A stretch of 64,000 bases of DNA, from contig URMS01000003.1 in assembly GCA_900548975.1 (NCBI GenBank), positions 62,001 through 126,000 of the forward strand, read 5' to 3'. Numbering within the stretch: the first letter of the stretch is position 1; each line of letters opens with the position of its first letter. Shown here piece by piece: positions 8,107-16,478 of the stretch. This DNA comes from an uncultured Porphyromonadaceae bacterium. Its GTDB lineage: Bacteria > Bacteroidota > Bacteroidia > Bacteroidales > Muribaculaceae. A program made the translations under genes and the position numbers. The notes under the pieces were generated by a model. It searched no databases. It was not told the origin of the DNA and worked only from the letters and a program-made list of their open reading frames with translations.

Positions 8107-9357
8107 ATGAAATCGACATCTATCTTCGATCTTGAGAACTGGCGCGAAATCATAGCCACCCTCTCCCGCAACAAGACACGTACTTTCCTCACCGCCTTCG
8201 GCATATTCTGGGGCACGGCCATGCTCGCCATGCTCTGGGGCGGCTCGCAGGGTTTCAAGGGCGTCATGAGCCGCAATTTCGACGGTTTCGCCACCAATAT
8301 GGGCGCCGTCTTCGCCGGTACCCGCAGCATATCGTACAAGGGTTTCAACAAAGGATCCGGCTGGTCTATGACCGTGCAGGACATCGACAATATCCGCCGC
8401 GTGGCACCCTATATCGACAACTCGAGCATGATGTACCGCTCGTGGGTCACCGCCTCGTACGCCGACAAGAGCAAGAGCGGCGCCGTGATGGGCGTGGAGG
8501 ACAGCTACACCGAGCTCATGGAGCCGATGATCTACGAAGGCCGCTTCGTCAACGAGGCCGACGTACGCTCCTACGCCAAAGTGGCCGTCATAGGCCGCAA
8601 CATGGCCACCGAACTTTTCGGCTCCGAATCGCCCATAGGCAAGTCGGTGAACCTGGCCAATGTCTACTTCACCGTGGTCGGCGTGGCCGGACAGCGCGGC
8701 GAGGCCAGCATCATGGGGCGTGTCGATGACAGCTTCATTATTCCGGCAAGCACCATGCGCCGCGCTTTCAACCGCGGCAACACCGTCGACGCTTTCATGT
8801 ATACCTCGACCCGCGGCCATAAGCCCTCGGACAACGAGCCCTACATACGCCGCGCGCTGAGCGCCGCCCACTCCATACACCCCGACGACGAACGCGCCAT
8901 GGGCTTCATGGATGTATCGGAGATGTTCGAGATGATCAACGGCCTTTTCCTCGGCATAAGCCTGCTGGCTCTGTTCGTGGGCCTCGGCTCTCTTATGGCC
9001 GGCGTGATAGGCGTGGGCAACATCATGTGGATCATCGTCAAGGAGCGCACGCACGAGTTCGGCGTACGCCGCGCCATCGGGGCCAAACCGGCCGACATCA
9101 CCGTGCAGGTACTCTCCGAGAGCGTGCTGCTGACGCTTGTGGCCGGTATCGCCGGCGTATGCTTCGCCTCGCTCGTGCTCGGACTGGCCGACAAGGGCAC
9201 CTACAATCCCATCAACGGCTACGCCGGCTTCCAGATAAGCTTCACAACTGCCATGATAATCGTGGGAGCATTCTTCGTGCTCGGCACGGCCGCGGGCACT
9301 CTGCCCGCCATCAAGGCCATGCGCATCAAGCCCATCGAAGCCCTCCGCGATAAATAA
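8107..9357 (+). CDS. ABC transporter permease 2 (MacB_PCD + FtsX)
   Basis: Second permease of 416 aa with the same plan as its neighbour: an N-terminal helix following LENWREIIATLSRNKTRTFL, a periplasmic domain, and three C-terminal helices with VKERTHEFGVRRAIGAK, ending KPIEALRDK. The periplasmic domains of the two permeases are only loosely similar, so this is an old duplication. It is the last tightly packed gene before a 142-bp spacer holding an imperfect hairpin element (9358-9478). Role: half of the membrane channel or mechanotransmission unit of the efflux pump. Confidence 0.93.
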   Translation: MKSTSIFDLENWREIIATLSRNKTRTFLTAFGIFWGTAMLAMLWGGSQGFKGVMSRNFDGFATNMGAVFAGTRSISYKGFNKGSGWSMTVQDIDNIRRVAPYIDNSSMMYRSWVTASYADKSKSGAVMGVEDSYTELMEPMIYEGRFVNEADVRSYAKVAVIGRNMATELFGSESPIGKSVNLANVYFTVVGVAGQRGEASIMGRVDDSFIIPASTMRRAFNRGNTVDAFMYTSTRGHKPSDNEPYIRRALSAAHSIHPDDERAMGFMDVSEMFEMINGLFLGISLLALFVGLGSLMAGVIGVGNIMWIIVKERTHEFGVRRAIGAKPADITVQVLSESVLLTLVAGIAGVCFASLVLGLADKGTYNPINGYAGFQISFTTAMIIVGAFFVLGTAAGTLPAIKAMRIKPIEALRDK

Positions 9358-9478
9358 TGAGTTCAGGAAGTAAGGAGTTTATGAAGTAATGAGTTCAGGA
9401 AGTTAAGATAATAGTTCTTTCCGCAGACACATTTCTTTTTAACTCTTTCGACTTATTACTCTTTCAACCTTCTGTGTA
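9358..9478 (+). repeat. Intergenic purine/pyrimidine hairpin element E1
   Basis: It starts right after the permease stop codon. The 5' arm is purine-rich with repeats such as GAAGTAAGGAGTT and GTTAAGATAATAG. The 3' arm is pyrimidine-rich (TTTTTAACTCTTTCGACTT). The arms are imperfectly complementary. The core GTTAAGATAATAG recurs in elements at 31128, 32634, 50704 and 62552. Confidence 0.6.
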
Positions 9479-9499
9479 ACGTAATAATCTCAACATATA

Positions 9500-10594
9500 A
9501 TGAAAAAAGTTTTTCGCATTTTGCTCTGGACGATCATCGGGCTGCTTTTCGTCAGCACTTTCGTCTATCTCTACCTCAACTCTCAGGACAAAAAAGACAG
9601 CTATCAGACCGTCAAGCCGTCGATAGCCACCATCGAACGCTCTACCGTGCTCACAGGCAAGATCGAGCCGCGCGACGAAATCGACATCAAGCCCCAGATA
9701 TCGGGCATCATCACCGAAATCGAGGTCGAAGCCGGCGACCGCGTGAAGGCCGGCGACGTCATAGCCCGCATCAAGGTCATTCCCGAGGCCTCGCAGCTGT
9801 CGTCGGCACAGAGCCGCGTCAACCTCGCCCAGATCGAACTGCGCGACGCCAAAGTGAAATTTGACCGCGACGCCGACCTCTATGCCAAGAAAGTGATTTC
9901 GCGCGAGGACTACGAGACCTCGGAAAAGACATATAAACGCGCCCAGGAAGAACTCGAATCGGCCGAAGACGCTTTCCGCATCGTCCGCGAGGGCGTGAGC
10001 CAGTACAATGCCAAGGAGAGCAACACCCTTGTACGCGCCACCATCAACGGCCTGGTGCTCGATGTGCCGGTGAAGGTTGGTTCGTCGGTAATCCAGTCTA
10101 ATACCTTCAACGACGGCACCACCATCGCCACCATCGCCGACATGAACAACCTCATATTCAAGGGCAAGGTCGACGAGACCGAGGTCGGACTCCTGCACCT
10201 GGGCATGCCCATGGAGATAACCATCGGCGCCCTCCCCGACAGCAAGCCCACAGCCATAATCGAGTACATAGCGCCCAAGGGTACCGACACCAGCGGCGCC
10301 AATACATTCGAAATCAAGGCCGCCGTGACCCTCGACGATGTCGAGGCCGTGCGCGCGGGCTACAGTGCCAACGCCTCTGTCACCCTGGCCAAGGCTGCCG
10401 ACGTGCTTACCGTGCCCGAGGGCGTGGTCGAGTTCTCCGGCGACAGCACCTATGTCTACGTAATGACCGACAGCCTGCCCGAGCCCAAGTTCGAACGCCG
10501 CGCCATCACCGGCGGCATGAGCGACGGCATACGCCTCGAAGTGAAGAGCGGCATCGACTCCACCGCCGTCCTCCGCGGCGACAAGATCCAGTAA
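9500..10594 (+). CDS. Efflux periplasmic adaptor (HlyD/MacA family)
   Basis: Membrane fusion protein of 364 aa linking the inner-membrane permeases to the outer-membrane channel. It has an N-terminal membrane anchor (residues about 5-28), a biotinyl-lipoyl half (IKPQISGIITEIEVEAGDRVKAGDVIARI), an alpha-hairpin (residues about 95-165, rich in E, R, A and S), the returning lipoyl half (RATINGLVLDVPVKVGSSV), then beta-barrel and membrane-proximal domains. It is preceded by the E1 spacer and followed by a palindrome cluster, then the TolC-like gene. The start MKKVFRILLW gives a normal signal-anchor. Confidence 0.92.
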   Translation: MKKVFRILLWTIIGLLFVSTFVYLYLNSQDKKDSYQTVKPSIATIERSTVLTGKIEPRDEIDIKPQISGIITEIEVEAGDRVKAGDVIARIKVIPEASQLSSAQSRVNLAQIELRDAKVKFDRDADLYAKKVISREDYETSEKTYKRAQEELESAEDAFRIVREGVSQYNAKESNTLVRATINGLVLDVPVKVGSSVIQSNTFNDGTTIATIADMNNLIFKGKVDETEVGLLHLGMPMEITIGALPDSKPTAIIEYIAPKGTDTSGANTFEIKAAVTLDDVEAVRAGYSANASVTLAKAADVLTVPEGVVEFSGDSTYVYVMTDSLPEPKFERRAITGGMSDGIRLEVKSGIDSTAVLRGDKIQ

Positions 10595-10831
10595 AGGCGC
10601 CCCGATGCAGGCCTCGTAGAGGCCGTAATATATACAGCCACAGGCCTCGGCCTGTGGTAAAGGCACCAGAAGTAAAATGCGCCTCGTAGAGGTGCTACCG
10701 TAAGCCGGGTACAGCAGCGCCTCTACGAGGCGCGCACGCAAAGACGGTTTTTTAACCTCAGGCCAAGGCCTGAGGCTGTATACAGAAACGACCTCTTCGA
10801 GGTCACATATTTAATTTGTAAACCAAACACA
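10595..10831 (+). repeat. Cluster of five short palindromes between adaptor and TolC-like gene
   Basis: The whole 237-bp spacer is made of palindromes: GGCCTCGTAGAGGCC (10610-10624), CCACAGGCCTCGGCCTGTGG (10638-10657), a pair of 18-bp arms at 10679-10696 and 10716-10733 containing CGCCTCGTAGAGG, CCTCAGGCCAAGGCCTGAGG (10756-10775) and GACCTCTTCGAGGTC (10790-10804). Related palindromes occur at 16438-16457 and 62894-62927. No ORF or convincing promoter is seen. Confidence 0.8.
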
Positions 10832-12124
10832 ATGAGCATTCGAAATATATTTGTGGGGGCTTGCCTGTTGGTGGCTTCGGTGGCTTCGGCCGAGACGTGG
10901 AGCCTCGACAGCTGTGTGAGCTATGCCATATCGCACAACATCAACGTGCAGTCGCGCCTGCTGCAGGAGGAAAACGGCCGTCTGGGCGTCACCGAGGCCA
11001 AGGACCGCTTCCTGCCCAATATCAACGGCTACGGCAGCCAGAGCTTCAGCTTCGGCCGCGGTCTTACTGCCGAAAATACCTACGCTAACCGCAACACATC
11101 GTCGTTCTCAGTCGGCGCCAATCTGTCGCTTCCCATATTCCAGGGTCTCGCCGGCGTGCGGCGTCTCGACTACGCCAAGGCTTCGCTCAAGGCACTGCTC
11201 GAGCAGACCGAGGCGGCCAAGGACGATGTGACGCTCAACGTCATAACCCAGTATCTGCAGGCCCTCTATGCCGGCGAACTGCTTCAGGTGGCCCGCGAGC
11301 GCCTCAAGATTTCCACCTCCGAACTTCAGCGCCGCCAGACACTCCTCGAAGCCGGAAAAATACCCGAACTCGACATCTACGAGGCCCGCTCGCAGGTGAG
11401 CCAGGACGAGCTCAATCTTGTCAACTGCACCAACGACAGCATCATCGCGCTGCTCGACCTCGCACAGCTCCTCAATCTGCCCGACGCCGACGGCTTCGCC
11501 ATTGAGCCGCTGGCCGACAGCGAGATGCCCCTGCTTTCGCCCGAAGAGGTATGGGCCAACGCCAGCGAGCGCAATCACAGCCTGCGTGCCGGCCGCCTCG
11601 AGGCCGAAGCCGCCGACAAGAACGTATCGCTCGCCAAGACGGGCTATATTCCCACCATATCGTTCAGCGCCGGACTCGGCACCAACTACTACCGCACATC
11701 GGGCTTCACCAACGAGAATTTCAGCCAGCAGATGCGCCATAATTTCGCCAAACAGCTCGGCTTCTCGATATCGATACCTATCTTCGACGCGTTCTCGACC
11801 CGCAACAGCGTGCGCCGCGCCCATGTACAGGCCCACAGCACACGCCTGCAGCTCGACGATACCAGGCAGCGCCTCTACAAGGCCATAGTGCAGGCCTACA
11901 CACAGGCCAAGGCCGCCCACTCGAAGCGCGATGCCGCCGAAGTGGCCGTGGAGAGCAGCCGCGCCGCCTTCGAGGCCATGAAGGTTAAATTCGACAACGG
12001 CCGCGCCACCCCCACCGAATACGAGAAGACGCGCTCCGACTATACCAACGCTCTGGCCGAATCGGTCCAGGCCAAATACGAGGCCATCCTACGCGCCCGC
12101 ATTCTCCTCTTCTACAATAAATAG
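10832..12124 (+). CDS. TolC-family outer-membrane efflux protein
   Basis: Outer-membrane channel component of 430 aa. Signal peptide MSIRNIFVGACLLVASVASA is followed by WSLDSCVSYAISHN, the usual Bacteroidetes OEP N-terminus. Two OEP repeats are visible, with long coiled-coil helices (about 60-200 and 260-420). The second ends in the RATPTEYEKTRSDYTNALAE segment typical of the family. It is the last gene of the efflux operon; together with the adaptor it would form the conduit from periplasm to exterior. Confidence 0.92.
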   Translation: MSIRNIFVGACLLVASVASAETWSLDSCVSYAISHNINVQSRLLQEENGRLGVTEAKDRFLPNINGYGSQSFSFGRGLTAENTYANRNTSSFSVGANLSLPIFQGLAGVRRLDYAKASLKALLEQTEAAKDDVTLNVITQYLQALYAGELLQVARERLKISTSELQRRQTLLEAGKIPELDIYEARSQVSQDELNLVNCTNDSIIALLDLAQLLNLPDADGFAIEPLADSEMPLLSPEEVWANASERNHSLRAGRLEAEAADKNVSLAKTGYIPTISFSAGLGTNYYRTSGFTNENFSQQMRHNFAKQLGFSISIPIFDAFSTRNSVRRAHVQAHSTRLQLDDTRQRLYKAIVQAYTQAKAAHSKRDAAEVAVESSRAAFEAMKVKFDNGRATPTEYEKTRSDYTNALAESVQAKYEAILRARILLFYNK

Positions 12125-12282
12125 GAGATTAGGAGGAAAGGAAATTAGGAGATTAGGAAGTCAGGAAGTTGAGAGATTAGGAAATTAGGATTTCAATCCC
12201 GTGATCTTCCAACCTCCAACTTTCTATTCTCCTATCTTTCCAACCTCCTAATCTCATAAATTCCTAATCTCCTCCCATTGAG
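12125..12282 (+). repeat. Intergenic purine/pyrimidine hairpin element E2
   Basis: The purine arm (about 12121-12194) is a run of GGAGATTAGGA-like units. The pyrimidine arm (about 12205-12277) contains TCCAACCTCC and CCTAATCTCC units. The two arms are imperfectly complementary. It starts at the TolC stop codon. Same design as E1 but with TTAGGA-type units. Confidence 0.65.
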
Positions 12283-12335
12283 TGACGGTCGCCTAATATC
12301 CGTATTTACAATATCAACTTTTAAACATATATTAT

Positions 12336-13766
12336 ATGAAAAAAATCTTTGTGCTTGCGGCCCTTACTACGTTGCTGCCGACATTGATGTGCGCCAGGAC
12401 ATTTACCGTAACGGCCCGCAATCTCAGCGAGAAAGATATTGTGAAGGTAAGAGCATCCAACGAAGGTGGTCTTATAAAGATATATGAGCAACAGTCTTTC
12501 GGCCCCGACAGCACAATAGTTGTCAATCCGGGCGATTCCGATGTCGAATTTGTCTCTATCTTTGTCGATACAGGCGCGAAACCCATAATCGAAACCGTCT
12601 ATCTTACCGACGAATCCGCCGGTGCTCTTATCGATCCCTGCGCGCAATCGGTACTGACATTCAGCGACAATGTGAACGCGGCCGCACTCGCCGCCGCCAA
12701 AGCAGTATCCGACAGCTATAACAAATACTATTGGAATTATCTCACACGGAAAGACGACTCGTCGGGTATTCGCGGCGACAGCATTGCGGCATCAGTAAAA
12801 GCCAAACTGATTCAATACGCCGACAGTGTGTGCACACTGTTCGCCGACCTTCCGGCTCCCATGAAAAAGGCTCTACGTCAGGACCTGGCACTGAGCATCT
12901 GCAAATTCTGGAACTCTGTATCCTACCGCTACAACGGCAACGACTGGGCGGCAGCCGAAGCCGAGATGAAGGAGTGGGCCGCTCTTGATGACCCATATAA
13001 TTCCCTGTCAGGACATTTTCCGAGTGTGGCTAATGAGGCGTTTGCCAGAGCTCTACTTAAGGAGCGCAGTATGACTCAGGAGGAATTGCGGGCCATACAG
13101 CAACCGGAGTACAAAAAAATGAAATACGATTACTACAAGGCCAATTACACCGGCAAGAACCGCGAGACACTTCTTGCCGACATCATACACGCCGACGTGA
13201 CACAGTCGCAGTTCACCGAAGGCATCGATAGTCTTGCGGCCGATTTCCTTGCCGCATATCCCGAAAGCGCTTTCCGGCCCATAATCGAAAGCGACATGGC
13301 CGATTACCGCCGTGCAAATGCCGCCGTCGACAATCCCGACATCGTATTCATCGACGCTGCCGAGACCCCGACTGTCGACGCTCTTATTGCCCGCTTCAAA
13401 GGCCAACCCGTGCTTGTCGACGTATGGGCAACATGGTGCGGTCCGTGCCGCGAGAGCTTTACAAAAATCAAACCGATTCAGGACTATGCCCGCGAACACG
13501 GCATCGTCCTTCTCTACATATCAATCGATAACGATACGAATGCCATTGTCCAGGTTCGCAAACTCGCAGGATATTACAATCTCCTCGGCCACCATGTGAT
13601 AGTATCGGAAGAACTGGGCCCGGACGTCTACAAAACCTACGGCAACGCCAAAGGCTATCTCACTGTACCCCACACCGCCCTCTACGACAGCGAGGGCCGT
13701 CTCGTCCACAGACGCATCAACGCCGAAGACCCAGACGCCGTCCTCTCCGCCCTCCGCGCCCTCTGA
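12336..13766 (+). CDS. TlpA-like thioredoxin-fold protein with N-terminal extension
   Basis: Exported protein of 476 aa with signal peptide MKKIFVLAALTTLLPTLMCA. About 320 residues of an uncharacterised helical region precede a C-terminal thioredoxin domain. The active site is WATWCGPC with C368 and C371, and a VPHTALYD cis-proline segment follows. In Bacteroidetes such proteins are periplasmic thiol-disulfide oxidoreductases, probably reducing disulfides in secreted or cytochrome proteins. Monocistronic: element E2 lies upstream and a long palindrome (13781-13863) downstream. Confidence 0.85.
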   Translation: MKKIFVLAALTTLLPTLMCARTFTVTARNLSEKDIVKVRASNEGGLIKIYEQQSFGPDSTIVVNPGDSDVEFVSIFVDTGAKPIIETVYLTDESAGALIDPCAQSVLTFSDNVNAAALAAAKAVSDSYNKYYWNYLTRKDDSSGIRGDSIAASVKAKLIQYADSVCTLFADLPAPMKKALRQDLALSICKFWNSVSYRYNGNDWAAAEAEMKEWAALDDPYNSLSGHFPSVANEAFARALLKERSMTQEELRAIQQPEYKKMKYDYYKANYTGKNRETLLADIIHADVTQSQFTEGIDSLAADFLAAYPESAFRPIIESDMADYRRANAAVDNPDIVFIDAAETPTVDALIARFKGQPVLVDVWATWCGPCRESFTKIKPIQDYAREHGIVLLYISIDNDTNAIVQVRKLAGYYNLLGHHVIVSEELGPDVYKTYGNAKGYLTVPHTALYDSEGRLVHRRINAEDPDAVLSALRAL

Positions 13767-13780
13767 CACCGCCGTCAGCA

Positions 13781-13863
13781 ACACAGAAGAAAAACACGTA
13801 GTGGTTAAAGATGTTAGGCCCGAGTTAAGAGTCTAACTTCTCCGACCACTACGTGGTCTGTGT
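13781..13863. terminator. Nested palindrome between convergent genes
   Basis: ACACAG (13781) pairs with CTGTGT (13858-13863), CACGTAGTGGT pairs with ACCACTACGTG, and GTTAG pairs with CTAAC in the centre. It lies between the convergent thioredoxin and nucleotidyltransferase genes, so it could terminate both. It has no T-run. Confidence 0.5.
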
Positions 13864-13873
13864 AAAAATCATA

Positions 13874-14182
13874 TTATTCAGCTGATTGGCTGAAGATGCA
13901 GATTCCATCGCGCTCGATTTCGGTTAAAAGGAAGTTGTCCAGATGTGGAGTCATACGAACCAAATCGACCGCCATCCCAAGAAGATCCTGTAGATAAACT
14001 TTCAGGGATAATAGCTTAAATGCTTTTGGTGGCATATCAACGCACAGATCGACATCGCTGTCAGAATGATTGTCGCCACGGGCCATCGAACCAAACAGAC
14101 GCAACGAACGCACCCCGAACTCATTTCTTATAAAAGGCGCGGCATCAGTATGGAGCGATATACATTGTTGACGGCTACACAT
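13874..14182 (-). CDS. MNT-type nucleotidyltransferase (orphan)
   Basis: Small nucleotidyltransferase of 102 aa. The motif LFGSMARGDNHSDSDVDL contains the GS and DxD catalytic elements of the minimal nucleotidyltransferase (MNT) fold. These proteins usually act as antitoxins that AMPylate or otherwise modify a HEPN toxin, but no HEPN gene lies next to it on either side. The frame is open to 14233, but those extra 17 codons run through the -7 box TATCTTTG at 14199-14206, so the ATG at 14182 is preferred. It is divergent from cdd. Target and role are unknown. Confidence 0.8.
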   Translation of the reverse strand: MCSRQQCISLHTDAAPFIRNEFGVRSLRLFGSMARGDNHSDSDVDLCVDMPPKAFKLLSLKVYLQDLLGMAVDLVRMTPHLDNFLLTEIERDGICIFSQSAE

Positions 14183-14198
14183 AAATGGCTTGTTTCTG

Positions 14199-14206
14199 CA
14201 AAGATA
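14199..14206 (-). promoter_or_regulatory. Promoter -7 box (TATCTTTG) for the nucleotidyltransferase
   Basis: Minus-strand TATCTTTG, 16 bases upstream of the chosen ATG. It decides the start codon because the longer frame reads through it. Confidence 0.6.
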
Positions 14207-14269
14207 CACATTATTCCGATATTGCAGGAACATTCATATATAAAATTTGGTTTTACCCAAACATCGAAA

Positions 14270-14301
14270 TTTGGCCGATAAGGGAAAAAGAGCTATTTTT
14301 G
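14270..14301 (+). promoter_or_regulatory. cdd promoter (TTTG, 20 bp, TATTTTTG)
   Basis: TTTG at 14270-14273 and TATTTTTG at 14294-14301 are separated by 20 bp, a good match to the Bacteroidetes -33/-7 promoter. The ATG follows at 14319. Confidence 0.65.
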
Positions 14302-14318
14302 CAAAAATATATGTGACA

Positions 14319-14792
14319 ATGAAAGATATAGAAATTATAGTACCGGTAACCGCCAAGGACTACAGCGAACTGAGCGAGACCGAGCGTCGCCTTGTCGACC
14401 TGGCCCGCAAAGCCGTCGACGGTTCCTACGCTCCCTACAGCAATTTCCACGTAGGCGCCGCCATTCTGCTGGCCAACGGCGAAATCGCCACCGGTGCCAA
14501 CCAGGAGAACGCGGCATTTCCCTCGGGCACATGCGCCGAACGTTCGGCCTGCTATTGGGCCGGTGCAAACTATCCGGGTGTACCTTTCGAGATGATAGCC
14601 ATCGCCGCCACAGGTACCGACGGCCGCCCCACCGCACACCCCACGGCACCGTGCGGCGCATGCCGCCAGGCTCTGCTGGAGTATGAGAAACTGTCGGGAC
14701 ATCATGTGCCCGTGCTCCTCGCAGGCGCCGAGACCATCTACCGCCTCCCCTCGGTGCAGTCGCTTCTCCCCCTCGCTTTCGCCGAATTCTGA
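14319..14792 (+). CDS. cdd: Cytidine deaminase
   Basis: Zinc-dependent deaminase of 157 aa converting cytidine and deoxycytidine to uridine and deoxyuridine in pyrimidine salvage. The catalytic motif is C72-A-E74, followed by APCGACRQ with the other two zinc cysteines. YAPYSNFHVGAA binds substrate. A longer frame from 14247 crosses the promoter box at 14294-14301, so the start MKDIEIIVPV at 14319 is used. The length is slightly above the usual 130-140 aa because of an N-terminal beta-strand common in Bacteroidetes. It works with the distant deoC and thyA in this window. Confidence 0.93.
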   Translation: MKDIEIIVPVTAKDYSELSETERRLVDLARKAVDGSYAPYSNFHVGAAILLANGEIATGANQENAAFPSGTCAERSACYWAGANYPGVPFEMIAIAATGTDGRPTAHPTAPCGACRQALLEYEKLSGHHVPVLLAGAETIYRLPSVQSLLPLAFAEF

Positions 14793-14868
14793 TATTTTCA
14801 ACTCCTCTCTTCCTATCTTCCTAATTTCCTAACATCCTAACCTCCTAATCTCATAGCATCCTACTCCG
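14793..14868 (+). repeat. Pyrimidine half-element E3
   Basis: A run of degenerate TCCTAA/TTCCTAACATCC units fills the 76-bp gap before tyrS. It looks like the pyrimidine arm of the E2-type element without its purine partner. Confidence 0.5.
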
Positions 14869-16164
14869 ATGGATTTTATAGAAGAACTCACATGGCGCGG
14901 CATGATCCACACAGTCATGCCCGGAACAGATAAAATGCTTGCCGAGGGCATGGCTACGGCCTATCTCGGCATCGACCCCACTGCCGACAGCCTCCACATA
15001 GGCCACCTCGTGGGCGTGATGATGCTCAAACACTTCCAGCGTGCGGGCCACAAGCCCATAGCACTGGTAGGCGGTGCCACCGGCATGATCGGCGACCCCT
15101 CGATGAAGAGTCAGGAGCGCAAGCTTATCGACGAAAAGACACTCCGTCACAACCAGGAAGCCATCAAGGCCCAGCTGGCAAAATTCCTCGATTTCGACTC
15201 CGACGCGCCCAATGCCGCCGAACTCGTCAACAACTACGACTGGATGAAGCAGTTCTCCTTCCTCGACTTTATCCGCGACGTGGGCAAACACATCACCGTC
15301 AACTACATGATGGCCAAGGACTCGGTAAAGAAACGCCTCTCGGGCGAAAGCCGCGAAGGCATGTCGTTCACCGAATTCTCCTATCAGCTCCTCCAGGGCT
15401 ACGACTTCCTGCACCTCTACAAGGAAAAAGGCTGCCGTCTGCAGCTTGGCGGCTCCGACCAGTGGGGCAACATGACCACCGGCACCGAACTTATCCGCCG
15501 CATGGAAGGCAAGGACGATGCTTTCGCCCTCACCTGCCCCCTCATCACCAAGGCCGACGGCGGCAAATTCGGCAAGACCGAGAGCGGCAACGTGTGGCTC
15601 GACCCGGCGCGCACATCGCCCTATAAGTTCTATCAGTTCTGGCTCAACGTCTCCGACGCCGACGCCGAAAAATATATCAAGATCTTCACCGCCCTCTCGC
15701 GCGAGGAGATAGAGGCTCTGGTTGCCGAACAGGCCGAAGACCCCGGACGCCGCCCCCTCCAGAAGCGCCTGGCCCAGGAGATTACCACCATGGTGCACTC
15801 TGCCGCCGACTACGAGGCTGCCGTGGAGGCATCGCAGATTCTCTTCAGCAACAAGGCCGCCGACGCTCTCCGCAAGCTCGACGAAGCCACGCTGCTCGAC
15901 GTGTTCGACGGCGTGCCCACCTTCGAGGTAAGCCGCGCCGACATCGAGAGCGGCATGCGTATGGCCGACCTCCTCACCGAAAAAGCCCCCGTATTCCCCT
16001 CCAAGGCCGAGATGCGCAAGCTCGTGCAGGGCGGCGGCTTCTCCATCAACAAGGAAAAGGTAGCCGACCCGCAGATCGCCGCTTCGGCCGACATGCTTCT
16101 CGACGGCAAATACATAATAGTGCAGAAAGGCAAAAAACAATATTTCCTGATCATAGCAAAATGA
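14869..16164 (+). CDS. tyrS: Tyrosyl-tRNA synthetase
   Basis: Class I aminoacyl-tRNA synthetase of 431 aa charging tRNA-Tyr. The HIGH signature is H43-I-G-H46 and the KMSKS-equivalent is KFGKT at 233-237. A C-terminal S4-like RNA-binding domain (FPSKAEMRKLVQGGGFSINKEKV) closes the protein. The length is normal for bacterial TyrRS. It overlaps the DUF2007 gene by four bases (ATGA). Confidence 0.97.
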   Translation: MDFIEELTWRGMIHTVMPGTDKMLAEGMATAYLGIDPTADSLHIGHLVGVMMLKHFQRAGHKPIALVGGATGMIGDPSMKSQERKLIDEKTLRHNQEAIKAQLAKFLDFDSDAPNAAELVNNYDWMKQFSFLDFIRDVGKHITVNYMMAKDSVKKRLSGESREGMSFTEFSYQLLQGYDFLHLYKEKGCRLQLGGSDQWGNMTTGTELIRRMEGKDDAFALTCPLITKADGGKFGKTESGNVWLDPARTSPYKFYQFWLNVSDADAEKYIKIFTALSREEIEALVAEQAEDPGRRPLQKRLAQEITTMVHSAADYEAAVEASQILFSNKAADALRKLDEATLLDVFDGVPTFEVSRADIESGMRMADLLTEKAPVFPSKAEMRKLVQGGGFSINKEKVADPQIAASADMLLDGKYIIVQKGKKQYFLIIAK

Positions 16165-16382
16165 ACGGTAAAATGGTCGTAGTAGCCGAATTCTCCAATG
16201 CCCGCGAGGCTTCCATAGCAGCCGGAATGCTCGAAAACAACGGCATAAGCTGCAATGTGGTCGACGATGCCATGGCCACACTCTATGGCGCCGGCTCGAC
16301 ATGGGCGCCCGTGCGACTCTACGTCGCCGAAGCCGACGCAGAGCGGGCCGCGGCACTGCTGCGCGAGCACTCCGACAACTGA
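16161..16382 (+). CDS. DUF2007 (putative signal-transducing) small protein
   Basis: Small protein of 73 aa: VVVAEFSNAREASIAAGMLENNGISC, then a short strand, then LYVAEADAERAAALLREH. This is the ferredoxin-like alpha/beta pattern of DUF2007, a widespread domain of unknown function related to PII-like folds. It is translationally coupled to tyrS by a four-base overlap. No catalytic residues are evident. Confidence 0.8.
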   Translation: MNGKMVVVAEFSNAREASIAAGMLENNGISCNVVDDAMATLYGAGSTWAPVRLYVAEADAERAAALLREHSDN

Positions 16383-16437
16383 TCGCCAACAAAGCGCACT
16401 CCTTAAGCGTTTATATACCAAAGCCTCTCTGTACGCG

Positions 16438-16457
16438 CCACAGGCTCAGGCCTGTGG
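16438..16457. repeat. 20-bp palindrome upstream of the helicase gene
   Basis: CCACAGGCTCAGGCCTGTGG, nearly the same word as 10638-10657 (CCACAGGCCTCGGCCTGTGG). It lies 21 bp before the helicase start. Confidence 0.7.
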
Positions 16458-16478
16458 CCGCATTTTTAAACTATTTTT

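Noticed and set aside
6802..9054. A 750-codon open frame on the minus strand across the ABC permease genes
   Set aside because: It is rich in His, Ala, Val and Gly without domain structure and mirrors the GC-rich codon positions of the real plus-strand genes, whose motifs are unmistakable.
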